This document shows positions 36,419 through 48,573 of a stretch of 64,000 nucleotides of DNA, one piece after another. Both the position numbers and the translations under genes were made by a program. Positions within the stretch are counted from its first letter, which is position 1, and each line of letters opens with the position of its first letter. The notes beneath the pieces were generated by a model, which saw only the letters and a list, made by a program, of their open reading frames with translations, was not told where the DNA came from and searched no databases. Source of the DNA: Enoplolaimus lenunculus (taxonomy: Eukaryota; Nematoda; Enoplea; Enoplida; Thoracostomopsidae); the NCBI GenBank assembly GCA_030248215.1, contig JASANG010000413.1:44461-108460 (forward strand). The letters run 5' to 3'.

Positions 36419-38315
36419 TCATAGGGACACGGTAGTGTCACTATTATATGTTTCTTCCAAAAGTGTTCACGTCTCTCTTATGTTTCTATCAAAAGTCTAT
36501 TATTTCTACTATTCTGTTTTGGTGGTATTTATATACAAACGCATGTCATTCAAGATCATGGCAACCAGTGTTCATGCGCTATATTTAAAGAAAAAATTGT
36601 CGAAGTATTAAACGTAAACGTTTTCATAAGCATCGGAAGCGCAAAGTTTCGCCTTCGTATTTGGATTCAAATCTTGTCACAAGGTGTTCTACAGAATCGT
36701 AGATTGTAACAATCCAATTTTTTATGTGCTACATAAGTTATCTCAACCATATACGTTAAGCTATTTATTTAACGAAAATACTATTGTTTAGTACGTATAT
36801 ATGCGAAACATGTTAAGTGGACAATTACGAAAAACATTAGCTTATATATGATTACAACTTAGTAACATAGCTAGTTTTTATGTGTATTTTTTTGCCAAGG
36901 CGCGTTTTTGAAAACGTAGACGTAACCTCAAGTTGTCGAAAACTGTTTATTTACGAGCTAGAACCTTATGGCTGCAAAGCTTTTCATTCAAAGTGGTGGT
37001 CCCTTAAAGTTTAACATTTTATTATATAAAATATACAAACCTTCTCCAAATTTGTGCAACGAATAACATTAGTAAAGCTTATATTTTGCGAATATGTGAA
37101 TGATAGAGACTCTTTATAAATCTGTGCGTGTTTTAATAATTTTTTCGGTCATCTCTTGAATCGTTAGCCATGCAAATATGAAAACAGTACCGTTGAACTC
37201 GGCTCGTCGAGATCTGTGTGACGCCGTGGTGGATGCAGGAATTTCAAAAGGATCGGTCGCTCAACGTATAATACTGCAAAAAAGACGAGAGAGAAGTCGA
37301 ACGCTAATTTAATGCTGAATCTTAATGCAAAACCTTTCTCTTGATTCAAGTTGTGGTGGTTCAGGCCGGAGTGGCACCCACCGCATCCGCCAGTGGTATG
37401 AGAGACACTTTTTATTTAATTCGTAGTAGGTGCCTAGATTTTACATTCCCGTGGGTTTTTTTCTAAACCTAGATTTACATTTAAGCTCAAAGTTTACGCG
37501 TAAAGTACAGATATCAGTTTTGATTTACTGCTCGATGTATTATTGGCAGCACCAAGTTGAGCACTGAAATGTCCAAAACTCGGTTTAGAATATTTGAAGG
37601 GCGGGCTCTCATTATAGTATGAACCGGCCCAGATTTTTCAGGCCCACGCCCGGCCGCCTTAGTTTTTCGTTTTCGAAAAGAAAACAAGAATAAGTTACAA
37701 AGCAAACCTTATCGTTGCAGATTCGCAATTTTGACCGGGGATGGAATTGCATTATTAGAATTTCTTGCACAATTAAGAGGAAACGAACAAAAGTGTGTTT
37801 CAAGTAATTTTCCACGTCCGCATGTTGATGCAAATGCGTATTCAGCATGTTTCACAAAATATTTGTTGCAGCCATATTTTTAAATGCTGCGCATTCCAAT
37901 TATATATTTAACGCAATTCATGTGTGCAATACAAAATTGAAAGTATCGGAATCAGTATTCTTCCAAAATACCGATTACAATACCGATACCGATGTATTGG
38001 TTCTACACTACTATGCAGCATAAAATCAGTTTTCACTAGAGCAAGTACTTATCAATTGTATTGATTTTCTATTTGAATTCAAACAATTTATATGAATTAA
38101 AATATATTAGCATTATAAATTGAGCGAGTTACCTAATAAATAAAAATGAAATTAGGAAAGCGCGACTTTTGTGATTGTGAAAATGTAGTTTTTAATTTTC
38201 ATGAAAATATAGCTTAACAGTTCTAAAACAATTATAACGTGAGTATATATGACTTTAAATTTGACTTTTTCGCACTTAAGGTAAATTTACATCAAATTTC
38301 TTCCTAAAGCTTAGT
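36419..38315. other. Upstream flank of NAXE, no gene seen
   Basis: This should contain the NAXE promoter. A motif TAGGGACACGGTAGTGTC at about 36422 recurs as TAAGGACACGGTAGTATC near 49291, so a shared dispersed repeat end lies just upstream of NAXE. From 37.9 to 38.0 kb there is an ACCGATACCGATG-type repeat fragment. No frame has known domains. Confidence 0.4.
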
Positions 38316-39374
38316 AACTAGAATGAAAAGTGCCCCGATGTGGCCATAGAAAACGATATGTTTCGGGTAGTAAGATTTTTAGTTCAATACCGCTAGTATT
38401 ACAATTTCCATGCATGCGTATAAAGTTTTAAAACTAGATTAATTTGATGCCAATCAGCGTCCTCCCGAAACACGACACAACAATACTATAGAATTAATAA
38501 AAGTTAAATCATTGAGTTTGATTGACTGCGTAACGGAAACATATCCGCATTCCCGACGAAGCTATAGAAAACGATAACGCATCAAGTTTTGGAGCTGTAT
38601 AAATTTTGTACCGTACAGTACCCTCTCCATACTTGGCTAAACGGTACCCAGATTTTAAACTTTTAAAATATTAAAATATTTGAGTGAGTACGAAGCGAAA
38701 CAATATTTGCAACTTTGCTGACGAAATCTGCGTTGTATTCCAATGACGGCCAATGTAAAGATCAGGGGCGGAACGTTTTTCTGCGGGACTAGAATAGAAT
38801 AAGCTTAAGGTTTAGATTAATTTTTTGCTTGACTTAGGCTTAGGATTATGCTCATTCTTACGCTTAGGTTTAGGCTTAGGAATATGCTCATGCTAACGCT
38901 TATGCTTAGGCTTAGGATTAGGAATATGCTTATAATACTGATCCGCTCCTGTTTTTTACATTGAGCCAATTGACGAACAAACACGTTTTTATTATTGGGT
39001 CACCAGCATTTTAGGCTTAATTTCTACTTATATACTATTTTAAAACCCAAAATTTTTCTGCATATATTCGAAACTTCAGTTTACTAAGTGCAAGAAACTT
39101 AAATGTCACGAGTGTGTACTCAAATTTTTTACATCAAAGTTGTGGATATGTTTCCGATACGCAGTCAATCAAACTCAATGATTTAACTTTTATTAATTCT
39201 ATAGTATTGTTATGTCGTGTTTCGGGAGGACGCTGATTGGCATCAAATTAATCTAGTTTTAAAACTTTATACGCATGCATGGAAATTGTAATACTAGCGG
39301 TATTGAACTAAAAATCTTACTACCCGAAACATATCGTTTTCTATGGCCACATCGGGGCACTTTTCATTCTAGTT
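38316..39374. repeat. Long inverted repeat, two 231-bp arms with two mismatches
   Basis: The left arm 38316-38546 begins AACTAGAATGAAAAGTGCCC. The right arm 39144-39374 is its reverse complement. Reading through both arms I find equal length and only two differences (CACAAC against CATAAC, and GTAACGG against GTATCGG). The spacer is 597 bp and includes an unrelated MITE. No coding frame and no clear target duplication are visible. It could be a foldback transposon or a recent inverted duplication; transcripts through it would form a 231-bp duplex. Confidence 0.95.
38751..38963. repeat. MITE with CAATGTAAARAWCAGG ends, inside the hairpin loop
   Basis: The left end CAATGTAAAGATCAGGGGCG mirrors the right end CGCTCCTGTTTTTTACATTG. 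The interior repeats GCTTAGGCTTAGGAATATGC words like 28836-29012. Confidence 0.75.
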
Positions 39375-39599
39375 TAAATTGTATGTAGATACATATTCGG
39401 ATTGAAACGTTGCAAAAATTTGTAGTGTTTTCAGAAATTGGTTTTAAAGCTTTTCGGAGTAACATGGGTAATTAAGTGTCACAACTTATGTGTATAAAAA
39501 TGTAAAATTTCGCTATCAAAATTATTTACCACCGGAAAAAATGCTGTTGTCGCACAAAAGTTGCTTACATTGTGATTTTCTGTAAATAATGATCAGCTG

Positions 39600-41830
39600 G
39601 GAACATAATCAAAGTGCAACTGTAGAAGCGACTACAGGAGATGAACATCTTACACAAGTAGAACCTTTAACGGAGATACCGACAAGTTAGCTCGTGAAAT
39701 AACTTCTATTTTGGCAAAAGCTGCACAATTCAATAAAGTTCATATGAAAGTTTGAGAGGCTAGCCCTGCTATCAACAATTTCACCAGCAAACCACGGTGG
39801 TGGACTGAGACATTCCATAGGTTAAGGAAGAAAGCCAGGAAATTTTATCGTTATGCAGTTAAATTCTGCACTAATAAAGACTGGTGCAAATAGAAAAATC
39901 CAACGATTGTATAAAGTAAAAAGCAAAGAAGCGCAGAAGATCGTTTGGAGAAAGTTTTGTGAACTATTATCTCGTGTTAAAGATGCCAGTAGAGTCGTAA
40001 AATTCTGTTCAAAAAGCTGGAAACAGAAATTAACACAAGTTGAAAAAACAACGGTAAATTAACAGATGTGTAGAGAAACTTTAGAACTTCTCTTAATGAG
40101 CTATTTTCCAGAAGCAGCTTTAGATGAGAATGTAAATAAGATTAATTTCCGTAAGTAACTACCCAGAGTGAATGCTGCGGACTAAAAGTATAATTAATGA
40201 AATAGTTACACATAACTTGGTTAGGTAGAGCAACTTTGAGTTTTAAAGCGCCAGGTGTAGTGGGTATTGGTATACTACCAATACTTATTAAGATATCTAA
40301 AGCATCTTTGATAAACGGATATATACCAAAGTTATAGAGAGAAGCCAATGTTGCCTTTTTGCCGAAAACTGGAAAAAGATAACTGTATCTACAGAAGGTA
40401 AGAGTTTTAGTCCAATTTGTCTTACAGCTTTTCTGTTCAAAGGCCTTGAAAGATTAGTGGACAGATGGCTAAGACAACAATTGGAAATAAGATGCATAAA
40501 AACCAACATGCATACCAAAGAGGAAAATGTATAACGACGGCGTTGAGCAATTTGATTGCGCAAGTAGAGGATAATATGAGCAGGTTTCTGCATTTATAGA
40601 CATTGAGGGTACTTTTGATTGTACTAATTTAGATTCTTTCAAAAATATTTTTGAGGTTTTCATGCTAAACAGTATCGTTTCGTTACGAACTGGCTAATTG
40701 AACTACTGAGTAACACATGGGCGGCAGCGAAGCTCTAGGTGGTGATATTGTCAGATATAGAATAGATAGCGGCAGTCCACAAGGGGAACATGTCCCCTCT
40801 ACTGTGGACAATGGTTGTTTTGCAGACGACCTCCTACAGAAGTTCAATAGTGGTTTAGTTTATGATTAAGCATACTCAGGTGTTGGAGTTATAGCTAGTA
40901 GCAGTGGAAATGAGACAGTAGCAGGAAGAAGGGCTCAAACAACGTTAGATAACATCTATAAGTGGTGTGCACAAAGGAGTTAATTATAAGTCCCAATAAC
41001 TGCAATGCTGTGATGTTTTTAGGAAAAACAAATTAGATACCACTTTTAAATTCCGATTAGCGAATACAGATAAAATGATTGAGAGATCCGCCAAGTACCA
41101 AGGAGTTGTTATTGATCAAAAACTCCTACGGAAAGATCTATTAGACTATGTGATAAGTAAAGGCATTAAAGCTCTTAAGATAATTCGATAAGCCATATGA
41201 AAGACGTGGGGTCTAACTCATAAAGCGATATTTTCCATGTATAAAATAAGTCTTACCAGTAGTCTGTTATGGAGCACTAGTATGGTGGCACAGACCTAAA
41301 TTGAAAACTTATGCAAAGAAAGCTAGCGAGATATAGAGAATAGCTTGTCTGATGAAACAGGAGCTGTCAGGTCGACTCCGACTGTAAGCATGGAAACAAT
41401 TTTAAATCCTGCTTCCAATAGATTTTGAAATTATGAAAGAAGGGATTACAGAATAAAATAGAATCAATAAATTATCAGAGGGCGGTAACGTCTTAGTATT
41501 AAAGGACAACGAGATTACTCGGTTGAGATCAACCAAATTGAAGCGCTCAGATTTCCTTCAGATTATGTCAGGTGACCAATAGATGAACCAACATGGAATG
41601 TGTTGTTTCCACCTACAGTATATTGGAGCAATTTTATGAGATTTTGAAAGAAATTACGATATAGTATGTTACACCGATAGCTCTGTCGTTAAAGATGCAC
41701 CAGAAAAATTAACCGGTGCTAGAAGTTTTTCAAAGCATTTTTGTTCAGTTGATCTTTAGGAGTAGCGGATAAGCAAGGCGTGGATCATGTGGAAGATTTA
41801 TAGCGCCAGAACCGGCTATGCCAAAAATAA
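39600..41830 (+). mobile_element. Degraded non-LTR retrotransposon (LINE) with RT and RNase H remnants
   Basis: Reading across frames gives a familiar LINE order. The linker has PAINNFTSKPRWWTETF and LRKKARKFYRYAV near 39.76-39.86 kb. An RT fragment follows, with KTLERL-like text, FIDIEGTFD and SGSPQG-like GGNMSPLLW (40.4-40.8 kb) and CFADDLLQ (about 40.83 kb). A region like the usual post-RT segment comes next, then YDIVCYTDSS (about 41.66 kb), an RNase H start. RNase H after RT places it in the I/Jockey-like group of LINEs (inference). There are many stops and frame changes, no 5' ORF1 or endonuclease was recognised, and no poly(A) tail was located. It is a dead, old copy. Confidence 0.75.
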
Positions 41831-42077
41831 GTGTGAGGTTCGGTCAAGAATCACATCACGGATGCACGTAAAATTTATATATAGATGGATAATTCAAAAA
41901 ATTTGTAAATTTAGGTCTGTAATCACGAGTTTAGTTGTTCCATACAGATGTTTACCGAAACTAATAATAAAGCTTAATAACTTTAGTTTTTAGGGAGTAC
42001 AGAACTTATTTTTATGCACGTTGTAGGTAACAGGGCGCTCTAATTTGATTTTCCATGCTGCGGAAGTGATGTTCCCA

Positions 42078-42165
42078 GTATAGATGGGCACCGGATATCC
42101 AAATATAAAAAATATCCGGATATGTATCCGAAAAGAAATATGTAACCGGATATCCGAAATGCTAT
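42078..42165. repeat. CCGGATATCC-rich repeat fragment (family C)
   Basis: It contains CACCGGATATCCAAATAT, ATATCCGGATATGTATCCG and TAACCGGATATCCG, the end words of the MITE at 50763-51149. A shorter trace (GTAACCGGATATCC) is at 35630. Confidence 0.45.
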
Positions 42166-42482
42166 TGTGCAAATTATAATTCGCATTGTTTCACCACTAA
42201 AGCAGCTGGGGCTGACGAAAGAAATTCTGTATTCAAACCTCAGTCAGAATATTCAACTAAATTCTTGATTTCTATGAGTAGATTTGGTTTTTTCGGTGTA
42301 TATTGTTTGTAAAATTTACAGCTGCTTAACTTTGGTCTTTTTTCCAATAACATATTCTTATCCTATATTTATATAAGCTTCCTTTTAAATATCAAAACAA
42401 ATCTTAAGCCTAAGGCCAAGCAATAAGTCTAAAATTAAACCTAAGTACTCTATTACGGTATAGTGTGAGAAAGCAAAAACCA

Positions 42483-42700
42483 GCGGATGCAGAGGGAGCA
42501 GGAGAATATACGTCTACCGTTATAATTTTTTTGATTAAATGGTAACCTCCCTACCTTACAATTTCTCACCTTAGAAAATTTTTTATAAAAAATGATAAGG
42601 TCCCCAGCTTAAAATTTTTCCGCTTACAAAATTTTTTGTAAAACTGTGTTTGACAACATTAGCCAGCCCGCCCCTCGTCAGAAAAACCTGGATCTTCTTT
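42483..42700. repeat. MITE-like repeat related to 4012-4312
   Basis: It starts GCGGATGCAGAGGGAGC and contains AAATGGTAACCTCCCTACC, TTACAATTTCTC, AGAAAATTTTTT and GATAAGGTCCCC in the same order as the 4 kb copy. Confidence 0.45.
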
Positions 42701-43620
42701 AAAAGTGGGCACAACTAAAAAAACAAGGGCTGATGTTTGAATGATTAACTGTAAGTAAATTTCAAAGTGCTTCTTGCTTCTTGGACGTACAGCGACTTAT
42801 GCATGTATCGCTCGAGGGAAGGGTGACATTTAATAAATGTCTGCTGCAGTGGTTTCAACTCAATTTGAGATGCCCAACGCAAGTATTTTATTAGTCAGTA
42901 GCAATCTTCTATACCGAATATATAGAATTATTGAGGCAGTTGCATTCATTATAAATAACGATTTTTAGAATTTGTTTTACGCTCAAAACAATCAGTTTGC
43001 GGGTCAGTGTACTTACTCAGCGTCAATTTTTTTCGCTAACAATGTAAAAAGCTTAGTACGCCTTAAGCGGCTTATTGCATAAATTTACTACTTGCGGTCG
43101 AACAGGGAAGAGTAACCGTGAAGTGTAAGCGCATAGTTCATGCGCGAAACTGTGGGACTGTACACAAAAGTTATAGTAGAAAAAACTGATTTTCTGCAGT
43201 GTGGCCGTTCCTAAATAAAAAAAGTCTCCGTTCAAATGGTGCCCACATCCTTTGTGCCTATCAATTATTTTCCCCGTTTTCAGTGCAGCAGGAAATCACT
43301 GAGGCTAGTTAAAATAGCAAATTCTACATGATTGTAACGTTACCTATCTGTCAGCACTTTTTGATTTGTTTGCACGCTGGTTTGTACAATAGCCCAATGT
43401 CATTCAATGACTTTCACATTGGAGTCTTTTAAATATTGTTAAACAGATTTAGAACTTTTTAAATAAAGTAAACAGAATAAAAATTTACTATTACATATGA
43501 GCAAACGAGATACATTTCACAGCGCGCAACACACTTCTTTCCGGAGATGGCATCAAATGAGAAAAACACACCATTAACCCTTTCTCACGTGAATATTTTC
43601 TATTTCCCCTGAGACCTACT

Positions 43621-43692
43621 TTTATGCAAGGGATCGAATTCCAGGGACTGGAGTGGGAAGCGTATACCATCACCACTCAGCTATAGGAGCTT
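43621..43692 (-). repeat. tRNA-like sequence with A and B boxes, probable SINE relic
   Basis: On the minus strand TAGCTGAGTGG (43673-43683) fits the Pol III A box exactly. GGAATTCGATCC (43631-43642) resembles a B box at tRNA-like spacing. The acceptor and T stems do not pair, so it is not a working tRNA gene. The body of the SINE, if any, is not defined. Confidence 0.4.
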
Positions 43693-43897
43693 GACGCTCG
43701 AGCCCGAGGGGGCTCTCACGTCTTGTGGTGATTTAGTACTGTGTATACGTGTTGCAATTGTTAAACACGGTGCGATATATATTACTTAACGTATATACAC
43801 TGAGCTAAGTTGCCTATAGGCAACTCAATGTGAGAAGGGGTTAAAATCACTAAATATTATATGCCTCACTAATCGTTTAAAATTTATTAGTTTAAGC

Positions 43898-44067
43898 CAA
43901 TGTTACTTTTAGGGGCGGAGCAGTAGATTAAGCGTATTGCGAAGCCTAAACTAAGCGGACGAAAGTGTGTTTCCTAAGTCTAAGCCTCAGCCAGAAAATG
44001 TAATCTAGAATCTAAATTGACTCTTTTACAGACATCAGAAATCTGGACGCTCCTAAAAGTAACATGG
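43898..44067. repeat. MITE with CAATGTTACTTTTAGGGGCGG ends
   Basis: The left end CAATGTTACTTTTAGGGGCG mirrors the right end ACGCTCCTAAAAGTAACATG. The interior has TTAAGCGTATTGCGAAGCC and CCTAAGTCTAAGCC words. It is related to 28836-29012 and 38751-38963. Fragments of the same interior lie near 27.55, 28.1, 32.4 and 42.4 kb. Confidence 0.7.
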
Positions 44068-44459
44068 GCCATCTATTAGAAACACACAGAATCTAATGAG
44101 AAATCCTTATTTGTAATAACATTAGGCTTATCTTAAGAACAAAACGTACCTAAACATATATCGTATTAATTTTTAGGCATAGATTTGATTCCATGAATCC
44201 TCGACTCTGGTCTCGGTTGCAAACCACCGAGACTGAAAAAAGCGAGACCACGATAACAGCAAATTAACCGTGAAATATTGTCGACCACCCATGTATTATC
44301 GATGTGGCTCAATGATTAGCCGTACATCAGGCTGTAAAGCTGCAGTACACTGCAAAATGTCGAACATGTCCGAGGCACTTCTTAACCAAGAAAACAGTCC
44401 GTTCGACTTCTTGCACACATTAAATTGATAACGTCCGGCAGGATATTGCCAAATGGGCC

Positions 44460-47400
44460 TTATAAGTGGTATAAGTCGTCAGGGCGAACCGGCTTCTTTA
44501 ACGGTATCATAGACTTCTTTTCAGGATCTCGAGATAACGCTTTGCGCATATCTGAAAACATTTTTTCTATAATAAATTATCACAAACTTATTCGCCAACG
44601 AATCAACTCATGGCGAAGTTACTGCGTACAAATGAGCACGCAATGGACGCATGAAAACAGCTTCAAGGCAAAATAAATTTTGCCATATTAAAAGACCCAA
44701 AATTTTACGCTATTTTAAATCTTGCACAAAACTAAATGTATATGTATACATACCTTAACACTAAGGTACAACCGGAGGTCTACCAGTTCCGGCTGAACAT
44801 CGACGTCTGACTTTGGTAGAATTTTTATCGAAGTTTCCGACAACTTTGGTAGTGATGCTGAGGCTGCCTTAGACACAAGTGGTGCATCTGGCGTGGGCAA
44901 AGCACAAAACATAATTTAACGCAAGGCTGTTTTGCGGGGAAAAATTATGATCAAAAAAAAAGAATTTTTCCATTTTTTTCGGAAAAAATGGGAAAATTCC
45001 TTCTTTGTGTGAGAGAATTTTTAACTTTAATTCTCCCTGGTACGTTTAAAGGAAATATTGTGACTTAATAAATCGTACACATATCGGAAAAGTTCATCTG
45101 ACATTGGACCCTCTCAATTATTGAAACCTCGCGAGCGAAGACAGACGTACATAATTTTTTGTATTAACACATGATAAAGGCATACTTTCAATTTTGGGCC
45201 CCGATGTTCAACAAGGGTTGCCGTTGGTGCGCTAAGCGCAACCATCGTCCATCAATACTGCTCGGAGTAGTGCATCTATAGGGTTATCACGAAACAGATT
45301 GAGGACATTTATTTGCAATTCAACAAATGACCGCCTGGAGTTGTATACATTATTGGACTGGACGCGGAACCATAGGGTTTGTGCAATGGCAGTATGTTTA
45401 AGGGATTAATCAAATAATCAAAGAAATTGGTCCCAGGTGGACTTAAACATGTACCAGCAAGTTTTGTGCCTATCAGTTTGACCAGTGAACCACTAAACAA
45501 TTAAAAAATTAACAGACGAATGTAATTCAAAAAGCAAGCATACGCATGTGCAACGTCGTACGCACAGTGCAAAATATGGTTTATAACGTTTGTATAAAAC
45601 ATTTAACTTGGAAGCCTTTTCCTGTCCTATTTCAGTTGGAAGAGCAAAGTATGAAGTTTTTGAATTTGTAGTCGATTAAAATTAGAATAGATTTTTGAGC
45701 ACACTCTATTTGCTTGCAAATAGAGTTTCAGCTAGAGCACTATAATGTCCACGCGTAGCTACAAGGGCATCGGACAGTTAACTGTTCGGCTGATACCCTA
45801 TGCGGTCAAAAGGATAAATTTATGCATCCTAGACACATTCATTGTGGTACATACCGGTGAATTACACACGGTCATTGTTAGAGTGTTGCATGTGAATTAG
45901 TTGCATTCATCTAGATAACTTTATTTTATATCATATTTAGTTGCAATTAATATTCAAAAATGTTTAAATTTTTTATTTATTTACCTCCTTCAAGAAAAAT
46001 GATAAAAGCGTTTTTGCCGTAATCATATGCATTGTTTAACACAATGAGAGAGTAACATACTAAGAAACCAAGAGTCCATGGTTACAGCTCTTTTTAATAA
46101 TGACCCGAACATTGTGTGCAGCAATTTGCTTACAGAAACATATAATTGCAACAATGTGCAAACGGAGGTCTGCCTAAGACTCCGGCGGAAAATAGATTTC
46201 CGACTCTAGTACAATTCTTGCCGGAGGTTTCAGTAACTTCCGTAGTGAAATTTTGTATTTTTGTAAAAAGTGCCTCAGTTTAACTGTGTCTGTTAGTAAA
46301 TATTGAACATTTTTCATAACAAGTAATTGATGCCAGTGGATATTGCTTCAGCTCCAACGGCGACAAATCTGTTGATCTTCAGCTCTGGCTCGGTTTTTAT
46401 CTCCAGTTGCGCCCAGGTTACCGAATAAGCCGACACAAAAATGACAGCCGCTTGGCTTCGTGTAAAAATTAAATGAGCAAACGCACCTACTTACACTTAT
46501 GATATCAATTTTGGCTATAACTTTGATATCAGTTGAAAAAGTTGCTTCTCAAAACTTAGTTCCGGTTCGATTTGTCGCACTGAATACGTCACCGAATTTT
46601 GACGTTCGCAAGCCTAACTTACGTACCAAATGCATCTTCGTCTGTATCTCCAGAGTAATAATCAAGAACCCGACGGTATATAACGTATCCAAGTTTTTCA
46701 TACATTTTAACGGCAACCGAATTACTGACTCGAACAAACAAATCGACATAGTAACAATTTTGCCTAAAATGAGTAAAACATGAGGAGACATAATTATGAT
46801 ATATCTCTCAAAATCATTGATACGTAGTATCAATATTTGCAAGTATCAAAATATTAAAATGTAAAGCAAAACTACTAATTTCAATTTTACGGACTAAACT
46901 ATTGCTCTATAGTGATTGTGTAACATTTACCGACCTGATATATAAACAAAACAAACGCTTATGATATGGACAGAGTGCAACCGGATTTCCGGTTTCGGCG
47001 TTTTTTACCTTCCGGTTCCGGTAAATTTTTACCGAAATTAAAAATTCTGGTAGTGTTAAATTTTGGTCGTTTTTTATATTTGCTAACCTTTAAGAACCTT
47101 TTTACAACCTTAACGATACCGAAAATTAGCCATCGAATATAGATTTTGTCTCCATGGATTAGGAAAATCTAAAATATAACAGAATCAGTGACAAAATAAA
47201 CATTAATTTTCGGTGGCATGTATTTTTCACGTTCCTGTTTCGGTAATTATTCAAATTCCGGTTCCGGCAAATTGTAATTCCGGACGTGAAAACTGCCCGC
47301 TACGTTCCGTAAAGCCAACTGAAAATTTCTATTTTCCCACAACAAGATATCCAGTTTGGCCCTGGTTAAAAGAGGCGTTTTACGCGTGCCGCTGCACGCA

Positions 47401-48532
47401 CATTGCCAGTGTGGTACTATAATTGTCGTGCGATTGATTTGCGTCAAACGTACAAGATTTCTAGTACAATGCCACACGGTATTGAAAGTATGTAAAATAT
47501 AATAAAATAGCTCCAATCTAAACATGGCTTGTCGTTAACGCCATCGTTTACTTTTCAGACATATCTTCGAGCTGATTCATAAGCATTTCTGCTATTCCTA
47601 ATCGTCGATATTCTGGAGCAACGGATACTGCGGTCACATGACCATGCCAATCCTCGCCTCTGCCTTCTGCTTTACCCATTACTGCAAAACGAAAGAATTA
47701 TACTGCAATACAAACATACATTAATGCAGAGACCTCTTTTGTAAACTAAAACACGACCATAAAAGTTTCGGTCTTTATTCTGATACGTGCAATGAGACTG
47801 TTTAACTGAATCTATTTACGTAATCAACAGTAGATGATGTGTTTGATAAAGCCGTGCAGGACTACTGTGACAAAAGATGTACATAGAACTGTGCGCTTTC
47901 ATTGCAAAGCTGTTTTACTGTAGTTTGTGAACATGCAGGCAACACATACTTCTACCCCGCACAAAAGGGATGTGGCAGGCCAACGCCTAGCGCAAGCTGG
48001 CTAGATTTTTCTACTCAAAATTCTCATCCTCTCGTGATTTAATTACGAAACTTTGCTGTAGAGGTTTCGCGGCGTCGGGGTCATACTGTGTTGTGAGCAG
48101 GATCAGACCAGAAAAAATCAAATTTTGAAAAGATGAAATATATTCAGCGAGATTGTTCTTGTTAACATTCTGGTTTTCCACACCGTAAAGTCGAATTTGG
48201 AAGTTCTAAGCAGGGATGTGCAGTATAAGTCAAAACCGGGACCCGCACCAGAGACTCAACTACCGAGACCGGGACTTATGGGTGTCGTTCTCGTTAATTT
48301 TGGACCATTACCGGAAAAATATCTTTCAAACAAAAGTATTGAATGTATTTTTGTACCTCTGTGTTGTTCTAGCATAATAAATTGTTGTATCTGCTGAAAA
48401 TTGCTGGTTAATTTATAATAAGAAAATGCACATATAAAAATCAACATGCAGTTGACATCAATTGCGAACGTTTCGCAGAATAACAGGAACTTGTTTTTCC
48501 ATTGGCATCGGTTAGAAAGTGAACCAAACTTG

Positions 48533-48573
<41 letters not shown>

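Noticed and set aside
38830-38940. GCTTAGG / TTAGGC runs as telomere-like repeats
   Set aside because: The units are irregular, mixed with GAATATGC words, and lie inside bounded MITEs found at several places. There is no pure TTAGG array.
48230-48300. GACCGGGAC / GAGACC repeats near 48.2 kb as a regulatory array
   Set aside because: Only two or three imperfect units are present. It looks like the end of another decayed dispersed repeat.
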